Positions 17,661 through 24,943 of a stretch of 64,000 nucleotides of DNA are shown here, in pieces. The notes under the pieces were generated by a model, which saw nothing but the letters and a program-made list of their open reading frames with translations, searched no databases and was not told the DNA's origin. Every line of letters starts with the position of its first letter. Position 1 is the stretch's first letter. Origin of the DNA: Turicibacter sanguinis. GTDB lineage: Bacteria; Bacillota_I; Bacilli_A; MOL361; Turicibacteraceae. The position numbers and the translations under genes are program-made. The stretch is from assembly GCF_013046825.1 (NCBI RefSeq), contig NZ_CP053187.1, positions 2,576,001 through 2,640,000 on the forward strand, read 5' to 3'.

Positions 17661-18452
17661 TTATGAAAATAATAGTTCATCACTGATTTGACCACCAATA
17701 TTTTGTTCAAATTGATGTAATAATTTTTCAGGTGTTAATTGTTTTTTCTCATCACCTGAAATATCTAATACAACATGGCCATCATGTAGCATGATTAATC
17801 GATTACCATAAGTAATCGCCTGACTTAAATTATGTGTAATCATTAAGGTGGTAATATTTGAAGTTGTAACGATTTGATTCGTCAATTCCATAATTTTTGC
17901 TGATGTTTTAGGGTCCAGTGCCGCTGTATGCTCATCAAGTAACAACAATTCTGGTTTAACGAGTGTTGCCATTAATAATGATAACGCTTGTCGTTGCCCA
18001 CCTGATAATAGCCCAACAGGGGAGTGCATTTGCTTTTCTAGGCCTAATTCTAATGGGGTAACAAGTTCTTTAAATAACTTTAAATCCTTTTTAGATTCTA
18101 AAAAAGATAATCCAAATCGTTTCCCTTTATTTTTAGCTAATGATAAATTTTGAGCAATCGTCATAGAAGGAGAGGTTCCCATCGTTGGATTTTGAAATAC
18201 CCGACTAATGAACCTTGTTCTTTCATATTCAACTGTATGTGTTAAATCTTCTTGATTTAAGAAAATTGTGCCACTATCAGCAGAAATTGAGCCTGATATT
18301 AAATTTAATAATGTGGATTTTCCGGCGCCATTACTTCCGATGATGGTCACAAATTCACCATCTAAAACCGTCAAGTTTAAAGAATCAAAGATTCTTTTTT
18401 CATTAACTGTGTTCGGATAAAAAGTTTTGCTCAGTTGTTGGATCCTTAACAT
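17661..18452 (-). CDS. ABC importer ATP-binding protein (TrpZ-like class)
   Basis: A 263-residue ATPase. Walker A is GSNGAGKST (39-47), the signature LLSGGQRQ (148-155) and Walker B with LLLDEHTAALD (170-180). It would energise the membrane permease encoded just upstream; the two frames overlap by 50 bases, implying translational coupling. The partner set (ABC_sub_bind lipoprotein, BPD_transp_2 permease, this ATPase) is the class that includes streptococcal TrpXYZ; substrates are often amino acids. Third and last gene of the importer operon. Confidence 0.92.
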   Translation of the reverse strand: MLRIQQLSKTFYPNTVNEKRIFDSLNLTVLDGEFVTIIGSNGAGKSTLLNLISGSISADSGTIFLNQEDLTHTVEYERTRFISRVFQNPTMGTSPSMTIAQNLSLAKNKGKRFGLSFLESKKDLKLFKELVTPLELGLEKQMHSPVGLLSGGQRQALSLLMATLVKPELLLLDEHTAALDPKTSAKIMELTNQIVTTSNITTLMITHNLSQAITYGNRLIMLHDGHVVLDISGDEKKQLTPEKLLHQFEQNIGGQISDELLFS

Positions 18453-19326
18453 CTCTTATCCCACCTTTCATTTCATGTTTTTTAAAGAGAGTAACTTTAA
18501 AATGATAATGATTTAAAGCTAGAGCCAGTGTCACAATAGCAGCACTTAGTAATTTTAAATCATTAGGTGGAAATCCAAATTGCAAAGCAAGAGCTGTACA
18601 ACCCTGATACAAAATAGCACCAATAATGGCCGTGGTTGTTGGAAGAATCCAAGATGATTTTTTAAATATCGCTTCTCCGAAGATAACAGCCGCTAATCCA
18701 ATGACAATCGTTCCAGTTCCCATGGTGACATCAGCATACCCTTGATATTGAGCACTTAAAGAACCAGCTAATCCAACTAACCCATTAGAAATCATTAAAC
18801 AAACAATCTTCACAAAACCGATATGAACACCGAGTGTCGTGACTAATTGAGGGTTATCTCCTGTTGCTTTGACCATAAATCCAAATTTTGTTTTCAAAAA
18901 CAAATCAACCAATAACTTCACCACCATGACCACAAGAACAATCGTAAGCAGGGTAGGGAGGGATGTTGAAAAAAGATGTTTTTGATTAAAGAGTGCAATA
19001 TTCGCACGATTCCCCATCACTCTTAAGTTAATAGAGTACAATCCACTCATCACTAATATTCCTGAAAGAAGGTTCGTGATTTTCAATTTCACATGTAAGA
19101 GCCCTGTCACAGCTCCTGCTAACATGCCTCCAATAAATGAAATGAAGATGGCAACAGAAGCATTTATCCCTTGGGTTAAAAGTAGGGCAGTGATTGAAGC
19201 GCCTAGTGGAAACGTCCCTTCAACTGATAAATCTGCAAAATCCAAAACTTTATAGGTTAAGTAAACACCGAGTGCTAAAATTCCAAAAATCAAACCTTGT
19301 TCTAAAACGGTTAGTAGAACGGTCAT
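18403..19326 (-). CDS. ABC importer permease (BPD_transp_2 family)
   Basis: A 307-residue integral membrane protein with about eight to nine hydrophobic helices, beginning FGILALGVYLTYKVLDFADL as in the permeases paired with ABC_sub_bind proteins. A GTG at 19335 is in frame but overlaps the ribosome binding site; AAGGTG six bases before the ATG at 19326 favours the latter, which lies one base after the stop codon of the binding-protein gene. It would form the channel of the importer. Confidence 0.9.
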   Translation of the reverse strand: MTVLLTVLEQGLIFGILALGVYLTYKVLDFADLSVEGTFPLGASITALLLTQGINASVAIFISFIGGMLAGAVTGLLHVKLKITNLLSGILVMSGLYSINLRVMGNRANIALFNQKHLFSTSLPTLLTIVLVVMVVKLLVDLFLKTKFGFMVKATGDNPQLVTTLGVHIGFVKIVCLMISNGLVGLAGSLSAQYQGYADVTMGTGTIVIGLAAVIFGEAIFKKSSWILPTTTAIIGAILYQGCTALALQFGFPPNDLKLLSAAIVTLALALNHYHFKVTLFKKHEMKGGIRDVKDPTTEQNFLSEHS

Positions 19327-19327
19327 A

Positions 19328-20314
19328 CTAGTCACCTTCTACAATTTCAGCTTCACTTAAAATATCCTCAGGAATCACAAGTCCAATCGCATCTGCATTC
19401 TGTTGATTTACAATTAACGTTGTATTCTCAAGCGTATTAATGGACATAGTGCTCGGATCTTTTCCTTCTAATACTTCGACTGCCATTAATCCAGTCTCAT
19501 ATCCTAACTGGTAATAATCGATTCCTTCTGTGGCAACTCCACCTGCAGTTGCCATTCCTTCTTCACCCGTAATGACAGGTACCTTTTTCTCCACGCAAGC
19601 ATTCCATAACACCGGCATCGCACTGGCTACTAAATTATCCGTTGGGGCATACATCACGTCAATTTTATCAATAATTGATGAAACAGCAATTGGAATATCA
19701 TTCACAGAAGTTATCCCCACTTCTACAATCTCATATCCTAAAGATTTAGCAGCTTCTTTTGCCATTGAGACTTGGACTTGTGAGTTCACTTCACTTGTTG
19801 TATAGATGACACCAATTGTTTTAGCATTCGGTACAAGTTCTTTAATTAAGTTCATTTGTTTTTCAACAGGTGTTAAATCACTCGTTCCTGTTACATTAGT
19901 TCCCGTGACATCCCAATCTTTAACAAGTTCAGCTGAAACAGGATCAGTTACAGCTGTAATGACGATTGGAATCTCTTGCGTTGCATTATAAGCAGCCTGA
20001 GCAGCTCCTGTTGCAATGGCAAAAATCATATCCACCTGATTTGATACAAATTGTTTAGCAATTGTTTGTGTCGTCGCCATATCTCCTTGAGCATTTTTTA
20101 AATCAAATTTAATATTTTCACCATCCACATAACCTTCAGCTTCTAGTGCTGCCACAAATCCTTCATAAGAGGCATCCAGTGCAGCATGTTCCATATACTG
20201 TAAAACTCCAATCGTTTTAACGTCTGAATTTTCTTGCTTACTGCATCCTACGAGAAAGCTACCACAAAAAACAATCCCAATCCCTAAAATGTTCAACCAT
20301 TTACTAGCTTTCAT
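19328..20314 (-). CDS. ABC importer substrate-binding lipoprotein (ABC_sub_bind family)
   Basis: A 328-residue exported lipoprotein. The signal peptide ends at lipobox LVGC with Cys24, followed by the mature domain starting KTIGVLQYMEHAALD, typical of the TrpX-like ABC_sub_bind family. Upstream in-frame residues exist, but GAAGGAATGAT immediately precedes the ATG at 20314 and only this start gives a signal peptide. First gene of the importer operon, preceded by a strong promoter and a 230-base leader containing an intrinsic terminator. The ligand is probably an amino acid or similar small molecule; not provable here. Confidence 0.9.
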   Translation of the reverse strand: MKASKWLNILGIGIVFCGSFLVGCSKQENSDVKTIGVLQYMEHAALDASYEGFVAALEAEGYVDGENIKFDLKNAQGDMATTQTIAKQFVSNQVDMIFAIATGAAQAAYNATQEIPIVITAVTDPVSAELVKDWDVTGTNVTGTSDLTPVEKQMNLIKELVPNAKTIGVIYTTSEVNSQVQVSMAKEAAKSLGYEIVEVGITSVNDIPIAVSSIIDKIDVMYAPTDNLVASAMPVLWNACVEKKVPVITGEEGMATAGGVATEGIDYYQLGYETGLMAVEVLEGKDPSTMSINTLENTTLIVNQQNADAIGLVIPEDILSEAEIVEGD

Positions 20315-20370
20315 ACCATCATTCCTTCCTTTTTCCTTCCTTATGCAATTCAACTGATAACTGATTAGAA

Positions 20371-20393
20371 AAACTCTCCATCTTGGAGAGTTT
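20371..20393 (-). terminator. Leader terminator inside the 5' UTR of the ABC importer operon
   Basis: On the - strand AAACTCTCC and GGAGAGTTT around a five-base loop, followed by TTTTTC. It lies 57 bases before the first start codon and downstream of the promoter, so it must be bypassed for expression. Confidence 0.8.
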
Positions 20394-20507
20394 GTGAGTC
20401 TAATAGAGTACTCGAGATTCCATGTAATCAATCATAATCTCACAAACCTTCTATTGGGTTATTCTAATCATCCTACTAGATAAATTCCCCTTGAATTTAT
20501 CACCCAA
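20390..20507 (-). promoter_or_regulatory. Structured leader with antiterminator candidate, UAG-rich
   Basis: On the - strand GTTTGTGAG (20447-20439) pairs perfectly with CTCACAAAC (20398-20390), which overlaps the 5' arm of the terminator by four bases, so the two folds compete. Further upstream GATAAATTC/GAATTTATC (20479-20501) is a perfect 9-bp hairpin closed by TTGGGT/ACCCAA (20507-20502 with 20459-20454). Five UAG triplets occur at 20478-20451 and 20402-20400. It is not a T-box: no GGTGG-type antiterminator bulge was found. Confidence 0.6.
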
Positions 20508-20547
20508 AACACCAATATGTGGAAATATCGTGCCCTGAATTATGATT

Positions 20548-20576
20548 ATTATATGACCGATGCCTAGAAAAGTCAA
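20548..20576 (-). promoter_or_regulatory. Strong sigma-A promoter of the ABC importer operon
   Basis: On the - strand TTGACT (20576-20571), a 17-bp spacer and TATAAT (20553-20548). Transcription would start near 20541. Confidence 0.85.
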
Positions 20577-20619
20577 ACCATTTAAAAGTTAATTTTTTCC
20601 ATTTTTTTTAAAAAACAAA

Positions 20620-20733
20620 TAAAAAAAACACTGTAGCAGTGTCTTTTCAAATACAATATAGATACAACATAAATAGAGGTATGAGAAAGAGAAGAAAGGT
20701 GAGCTCTAAGTTGTAATGTCTAAGTTGGGCTCA
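20620..20733 (-). ncRNA. Candidate small RNA B (about 113 nt)
   Basis: It starts about 6 bases after a promoter (TTGTAT-18-CATAAT). A 5' hairpin closed by TGAGC/GCTCA is followed by a C/U-rich tract (CACCTTTCTTCTCTTTCTC) and a terminator ACACTG-CTA-CAGTGT with eight T. The layout copies candidate RNA A directly upstream. No open frame longer than seven codons is present. Confidence 0.6.
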
Positions 20734-20738
20734 ATCAT

Positions 20739-20768
20739 ATTATGGTTTGAATTTAAAATTATATACAA
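20739..20768 (-). promoter_or_regulatory. Promoter of candidate small RNA B
   Basis: On the - strand TTGTAT (20768-20763), an 18-bp spacer and CATAAT (20744-20739). Confidence 0.55.
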
Positions 20769-20791
20769 TAAATCATCATAATATTTAAAAA

Positions 20792-20868
20792 AATAAAAAA
20801 ACACCATTGCCGGTCAATGGTGTTTTAGGAATGTAGGTAAAGATAAGGAGTGTGAGCACAACTGGCTC
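20792..20868 (-). ncRNA. Candidate small RNA A (about 77 nt)
   Basis: It follows a near-consensus promoter. The 5' hairpin is TGAGC-CAGTTGT-GCTCA, then a pyrimidine tract with CACTCCTTATCTTTACCT, complementary to Shine-Dalgarno sequences, then terminator ACACCATTG/CAATGGTGT with a T run. It lies downstream of the Rieske oxidoreductase gene, whose mRNA may end at the same terminator, so processing from that 3' UTR is an alternative. Confidence 0.65.
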
Positions 20869-20874
20869 ATTACT

Positions 20875-20904
20875 ATTATACTTTTAAAAGATTAAGAGTT
20901 TCAA
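20875..20904 (-). promoter_or_regulatory. Promoter of candidate small RNA A
   Basis: On the - strand TTGAAA (20904-20899), an 18-bp spacer and TATAAT (20880-20875). Confidence 0.75.
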
Positions 20905-21040
20905 GACATAACAGACAACAAACCTTGATTGCTGTTTTATCCCTCCTTTCTTTCGATTTTCTTTGACAAAATACCTTGAATTCTTTTGCTAAAACAGTAA
21001 GAACTCTATTCCAATCTTAACAAGATGTAGTATTTTGTAG

Positions 21041-22567
21041 TTAATCATCTGATCTAAAAATATTAGGATTCATTTTATTATGATGACAACTTAATGCTTG
21101 ATGAGCAGGTCCTTCTATTACCTCTCCCGTATAAGAAAATCGTGATCCATGACAAGGACAATCCCATGTTCGTTCAGCCGTATTAAAAGCTAGCTCACAC
21201 CCTAGATGAGGACAGGTGATATCAACTAGATAAAGAAGCCCTTCTTTATCTTTATACAAACCATAATTTCCTTCGTTAGTGGCTATAATGGTTGCTTCAT
21301 CAACACCTAATTCTACGTTTTTCTCACCTAATTTTAACTTACCTTTTATGTATTCAAACGCTACCTTTGAATTGTAAGCGATTAAATTCTTAATTGCCAT
21401 TTTAGAGTTTAAACGGCTTGGAGAGAATAGGGCAGTATACGGACTATCCATCCCTCTAATCAATTGATTTAAAAGAAGAGCCGCCGCGGTTCCATTACTC
21501 ATTCCCCATTTACAATATCCAGTTGCAACGAATTGATTTAAACAATCTTTATGAAGTCTCCCTATATAAGGCATATGATCAATCGAGACAACATCTTGTG
21601 TTGACCACTCATATGAAATAGCATCCGTTTGAAACTTTTCTTTTGCAAAGTTAATCAAGGCTTCATAATTTTCATTCGTATCTTTCACGGTACCTGGACG
21701 ATGATTTTCACCTCCAATTAAAAGAAAATTTTGATACGTCCGAATGGAGCGTGTTGGCGATTCATACGAAATATACATTCCATGGGGTAGGGAAGAAGCA
21801 TTCTCAACCGCTATCAAATAGGAATGACTCATCTCAATTTTAGAAAAGAGAAGCGATCCATCATCATAAAATGGAAAATGACAGGCTTGAACCACACGCT
21901 TAGCGTTAACCTTATATCCATTAGATGTGATGATTGAGGAACTTTGATCCTCATTGAAAACCATCTCACAGGCTGTTGTATGCTCATAGATCGAAATATT
22001 AGAATACTCAGCTAGTGCCTTTAATAAACCGACTAAATACTTTAATGGATGAAACTGTGCCTGATTTTTAAATGCAATGGCCTTTTCAATTGGAAAGGGG
22101 AGATCGAGCGATTCTACCAGTTCACAATCCATGTTTAGTGAACGACAGGCTTCATATTCTGCCTCAAATTTTGATAAGTTTGATGCCTCTTGGGTAAAGA
22201 CATAGTGGGGGAGTCTTACAAAATCACAATCAATCTTTAAATCATGTATCGTTTTCGCCACAAAATCAATGGCTTCTTGCTGTGATTCATAATATAGCTT
22301 TGCACCATCATAACCAACATTTTGAATTAAATCCTGATAAATTAACCCTTGACCAGCAGTTAATTTCGCCGTTGTATAAGCAGTTGTCCCATGAATAACT
22401 TGGTCTGAATCAATCAATGCAATCTTTAAGCCAGAATCACGTAACAAATAAGCCAACGTAATCCCAGTTATTCCGGCACCCACAATACAAACATCAACAG
22501 ATAGATCTTCACATAGCGAATGATAACTAGGAACGACCGTCGTATCTAACCAAAGTGGAACTTTCAT
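21041..22567 (-). CDS. FAD-dependent oxidoreductase with C-terminal Rieske [2Fe-2S] domain
   Basis: A 508-residue cytoplasmic enzyme. The amino end has the FAD-binding GxGxxG-type motif (VGAGITG, about residues 29-35) of the DAO family. The carboxy end is a Rieske domain: C452/H454 (CPH) and C470/H473 (CPCH) would ligate the iron-sulfur cluster. DAO-Rieske fusions are widespread, function mostly unknown; they may oxidise an amine or other small molecule and pass electrons to the cluster. AGGAGG precedes the ATG. The gene sits immediately beside the dif site, which is in its upstream region. Confidence 0.88.
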   Translation of the reverse strand: MKVPLWLDTTVVPSYHSLCEDLSVDVCIVGAGITGITLAYLLRDSGLKIALIDSDQVIHGTTAYTTAKLTAGQGLIYQDLIQNVGYDGAKLYYESQQEAIDFVAKTIHDLKIDCDFVRLPHYVFTQEASNLSKFEAEYEACRSLNMDCELVESLDLPFPIEKAIAFKNQAQFHPLKYLVGLLKALAEYSNISIYEHTTACEMVFNEDQSSSIITSNGYKVNAKRVVQACHFPFYDDGSLLFSKIEMSHSYLIAVENASSLPHGMYISYESPTRSIRTYQNFLLIGGENHRPGTVKDTNENYEALINFAKEKFQTDAISYEWSTQDVVSIDHMPYIGRLHKDCLNQFVATGYCKWGMSNGTAAALLLNQLIRGMDSPYTALFSPSRLNSKMAIKNLIAYNSKVAFEYIKGKLKLGEKNVELGVDEATIIATNEGNYGLYKDKEGLLYLVDITCPHLGCELAFNTAERTWDCPCHGSRFSYTGEVIEGPAHQALSCHHNKMNPNIFRSDD

Positions 22568-22647
22568 TTTAAAACCTCCTAAAATAGACTCAATATAGTT
22601 TGGAATTCAAAAAAGGAAACTATGTATATCTTTTATTTTTATCATTA

Positions 22648-22678
<31 letters not shown>

Positions 22679-22738
22679 GGTGGTTGATAAAAAAGCTAAC
22701 TAGCCGTGCCCTTTCACAAACTCTTTTACCTAAAAATT

Positions 22739-22770
22739 AAAAACCCAGACACATTAGGTCTGGGTTTTTA
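22739..22770 (-). terminator. Intrinsic terminator of the small winged-helix gene
   Basis: AAACCCAGAC pairs with GTCTGGGTTT; an A run on the left gives the T tract on the - strand. It separates that gene from dif. Confidence 0.85.
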
Positions 22771-22776
22771 ATTTTT

Positions 22777-22953
22777 TTATTTAGGTTGCCAATAACATCT
22801 TTTTGGGGAAACAATTTTTTCTTCAGCTTTTAATTGTTTCATCGCTTTTTCGACGTCTTTCTTTTCAAGACCTGTTAACTCTACAATTTTACCATTGTTA
22901 AGAGGTTCTCCAGCATTTTTCATCGCTTCAAGAATTTTTTCTGTATTTTCCAT
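22777..22953 (-). CDS. Small winged-helix domain protein
   Basis: A 58-residue protein consisting of a single helix-turn-helix/winged-helix unit: a helix (EKILEAMKNAG), GKIVELTGLEKKDVEKAMKQLKAEEKI as the recognition portion, and a short wing ending CYWQP. It could bind DNA, but such stand-alone domains also occur in proteins of unknown function. A GTG at 22962 lies in the ribosome binding site; AGGAGGTG supports the ATG at 22953. Nearest gene to dif on the right side. Confidence 0.7.
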   Translation of the reverse strand: MENTEKILEAMKNAGEPLNNGKIVELTGLEKKDVEKAMKQLKAEEKIVSPKRCYWQPK

Positions 22954-23088
22954 GCTTAGCACCTCCTGTCTTCATTTATAATGACACTATCATAATTCAT
23001 CTACCTAATATTGTCAAATAATAGGATAAAATATAACGTTTTTTAATCAGTCTTCGTTTTTAGAACCCTTAAAGACAGCGAAATTCGA

Positions 23089-23310
23089 TTATTTAGATAA
23101 CTGATCGATATAAGTTTTAATCAGCTGCTTGACTTCTATTTCCGTGAAACCAAGTTGTTCAAAACCGCCAAACTCACAATTAACACTCCCTTTAATACTT
23201 TTAAAAAGATCATTCACTAAATATTTTGACTTAGTGTACGTAACTCCATCTTCAAGTCGATAGTTATATTGTAATTCAATCTCTTTTAAAAGATAGGTCT
23301 TCTCATTCAT
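23089..23310 (-). CDS. Small hypothetical protein
   Basis: A 73-residue acidic protein not recognised. It contains alternating strands (YLLKEIELQYNY) and a terminal helix (EIEVKQLIKTYIDQL). GAAGGAGAG lies seven bases before the ATG, which makes translation likely. It is flanked by the winged-helix gene and the exporter pair, without clear promoters. Confidence 0.55.
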   Translation of the reverse strand: MNEKTYLLKEIELQYNYRLEDGVTYTKSKYLVNDLFKSIKGSVNCEFGGFEQLGFTEIEVKQLIKTYIDQLSK

Positions 23311-23431
23311 TTTAATCTCTCCTTCTAATACCGATTCATTATCGTTTTCATCTTTCTATTATAGCAAATCGCCCCTATTTCGCTGACTTTTTTTATCAGA
23401 CTAATCAAAACTAATCTTTCATCCTGAAGCG

Positions 23432-23878
23432 TTAATACTTAAACTTTTTTCTTAACGATTTTAAATAGTAAAAGAAAATGGATACTAATATAATCGAAAC
23501 GGCTATCCCTATTCCTGTACTAAATGTATTATGAAGATGACTTGAAAACTCAGGTTCATCATTTAAAATAAAAGCTCTCATCGCATAATAAAGACTTCCT
23601 CCGGGTACTAATGGAATAACAGATGGCACTAAAAAGACAATAGCAGGAGATTTTAAAACACGGGCAAAGATTTCTGAATAAGCGGTTGCAAAAATTCCTG
23701 CAATTAAGTTACTTAAAAAAGCATCTTGATGAATAGAAAAGAGCCATAAATAAATGGTAATCGTAACCATTCCCCCAATCGTACCATAAATCAGTCTATC
23801 TTTCCTTACTCGAAAAAGGAGTGCAAACCCTAAACTCTCAATGGTTGCACTGATGATTAAAATCATATTTTCTTTCAT
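23432..23878 (-). CDS. ThrE-type exporter, small (YjjB-like) subunit
   Basis: A 148-residue membrane protein with four to five hydrophobic helices, corresponding to the carboxy half of the threonine/serine exporter ThrE or to E. coli YjjB. The segment SPAIVFLVPSVIPLVPGGSLYYAM is typical of the family. Its ATG at 23878 overlaps the TGA of the preceding gene as ATGA, and GGGAGGTC lies just upstream, so the start further upstream (23923) is rejected. It would work with the YjjP-like subunit as a two-part exporter of dicarboxylate or amino acid metabolites. Confidence 0.85.
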   Translation of the reverse strand: MKENMILIISATIESLGFALLFRVRKDRLIYGTIGGMVTITIYLWLFSIHQDAFLSNLIAGIFATAYSEIFARVLKSPAIVFLVPSVIPLVPGGSLYYAMRAFILNDEPEFSSHLHNTFSTGIGIAVSIILVSIFFYYLKSLRKKFKY

Positions 23879-24651
23879 TGTAATAGACCTCCCATAAAGT
23901 ATAATGCTAATGAAAATCCACACGCAATGGCTGACGCAACTAAAATTGACTCAAAAAATCGCATTAAGCCAGCTAATAAATCTCTAGATAAAATCTCTCT
24001 AAAAGCTGTCATTATTCCAAGACCCGGGATTAAAACCATAATATCTCCAATCATTATCTTATCAATGTTTTTTCCAATCCCTAACTTAACTAATAAAATC
24101 GTCAGCATTCCAGCGAGCATGGAACACAATACCATATATAAGACCTGATTCATGTAATCTTTTTTAAAATAATTATCTAAGTAAAAAATAAAAGCTGCCA
24201 CGATGGCAGATGGAACCATGTCGATGACTTCTCCTCCAAAGTAAATACAAGAACTTGTCGCAATAAGAATACAACCCAAGCAGACAGAAAAATTGATTGG
24301 AGGGCGAGATTGTTCCAATTCATTAATTTTTTCTCGAACTTCTATACAATTTGGTGCTGTCTCGCAAATCAGACGAGATAACGTATTCACGCCTTCTAAC
24401 CCTTCAAGATTTGTACCATAAGAATATATTCGCCTCGTTTGCGTAATAATGTCACCATCAGTTGTTTGGATGGTCGCAATAATTAATGATCTGATCGCAA
24501 AAACATCAATTCGTTTAACTCCATATGCTTTGCAAATCCTAATAATAGAATCTTCAACACGTCCAATCTCTGCACCACATTTTGTTAGCTTCTCGCCAAT
24601 ATCTAATGCAAGCATTAAAACTTGCTGTGGATGATTCTTTTCTTCATTCAT
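23875..24651 (-). CDS. ThrE-type exporter, large (YjjP-like) subunit
   Basis: A 258-residue protein corresponding to the amino half of ThrE or to YjjP. A soluble amino part (CGAEIGRVEDSIIRI and RIDVFAIRSLIIATI) is followed by about five membrane helices from residue 125. The GAEIGRVEDSI motif is conserved in the family. The start at 24651 is chosen because TAGGAG lies nine bases upstream; the longer frame to 24747 has none. Overlapping stop/start with the YjjB-like gene shows coupled translation. Confidence 0.85.
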   Translation of the reverse strand: MNEEKNHPQQVLMLALDIGEKLTKCGAEIGRVEDSIIRICKAYGVKRIDVFAIRSLIIATIQTTDGDIITQTRRIYSYGTNLEGLEGVNTLSRLICETAPNCIEVREKINELEQSRPPINFSVCLGCILIATSSCIYFGGEVIDMVPSAIVAAFIFYLDNYFKKDYMNQVLYMVLCSMLAGMLTILLVKLGIGKNIDKIMIGDIMVLIPGLGIMTAFREILSRDLLAGLMRFFESILVASAIACGFSLALYFMGGLLQ

Positions 24652-24772
24652 GACGACAACTCCTACTGTTAACTCTTCAATCTTAAACAAATGTTTTGTT
24701 AATCTTAACGTTCTATTATTAGTATTGACACAAAAATGGTGAATCATAACTAATTTTTACTAAGTCAGACTT

Positions 24773-24839
24773 TAAATGGCCTAAATTTATTTAACAAAAA
24801 AACCTATTAAATAAATTTAAGCCATTTACTTAATAGGTT
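24773..24839 (-). terminator. Interleaved terminator and 20-bp inverted repeat between NSS and ThrE genes
   Basis: On the - strand AACCTATTAA (24839-24830) pairs with TTAATAGGTT (24810-24801) followed by TTTTTTT, an intrinsic terminator for the NSS gene. Its loop also contains one arm of a second inverted repeat, 24828-24809 with 24792-24773, 20 bp with one G-U-type mismatch. The two stems cannot form at once without a knot. Confidence 0.7.
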
Positions 24840-24943
24840 ATTCATGTCACTTTCTAAGCTCGTTTTATCATTTCTATTAGGAAAATAAATGTTTTTTAGT
24901 TGTGATGTTTCAAGATAGACTTTCCTCTCTTAGTAAACCTAGC

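Noticed and set aside
20366-20507. T-box riboswitch for the ABC importer (as for TrpXYZ of streptococci)
   Set aside because: No GGTGG-type antiterminator bulge and no stem I motifs were found; the UAG-rich leader and nearby HutP gene fit better.
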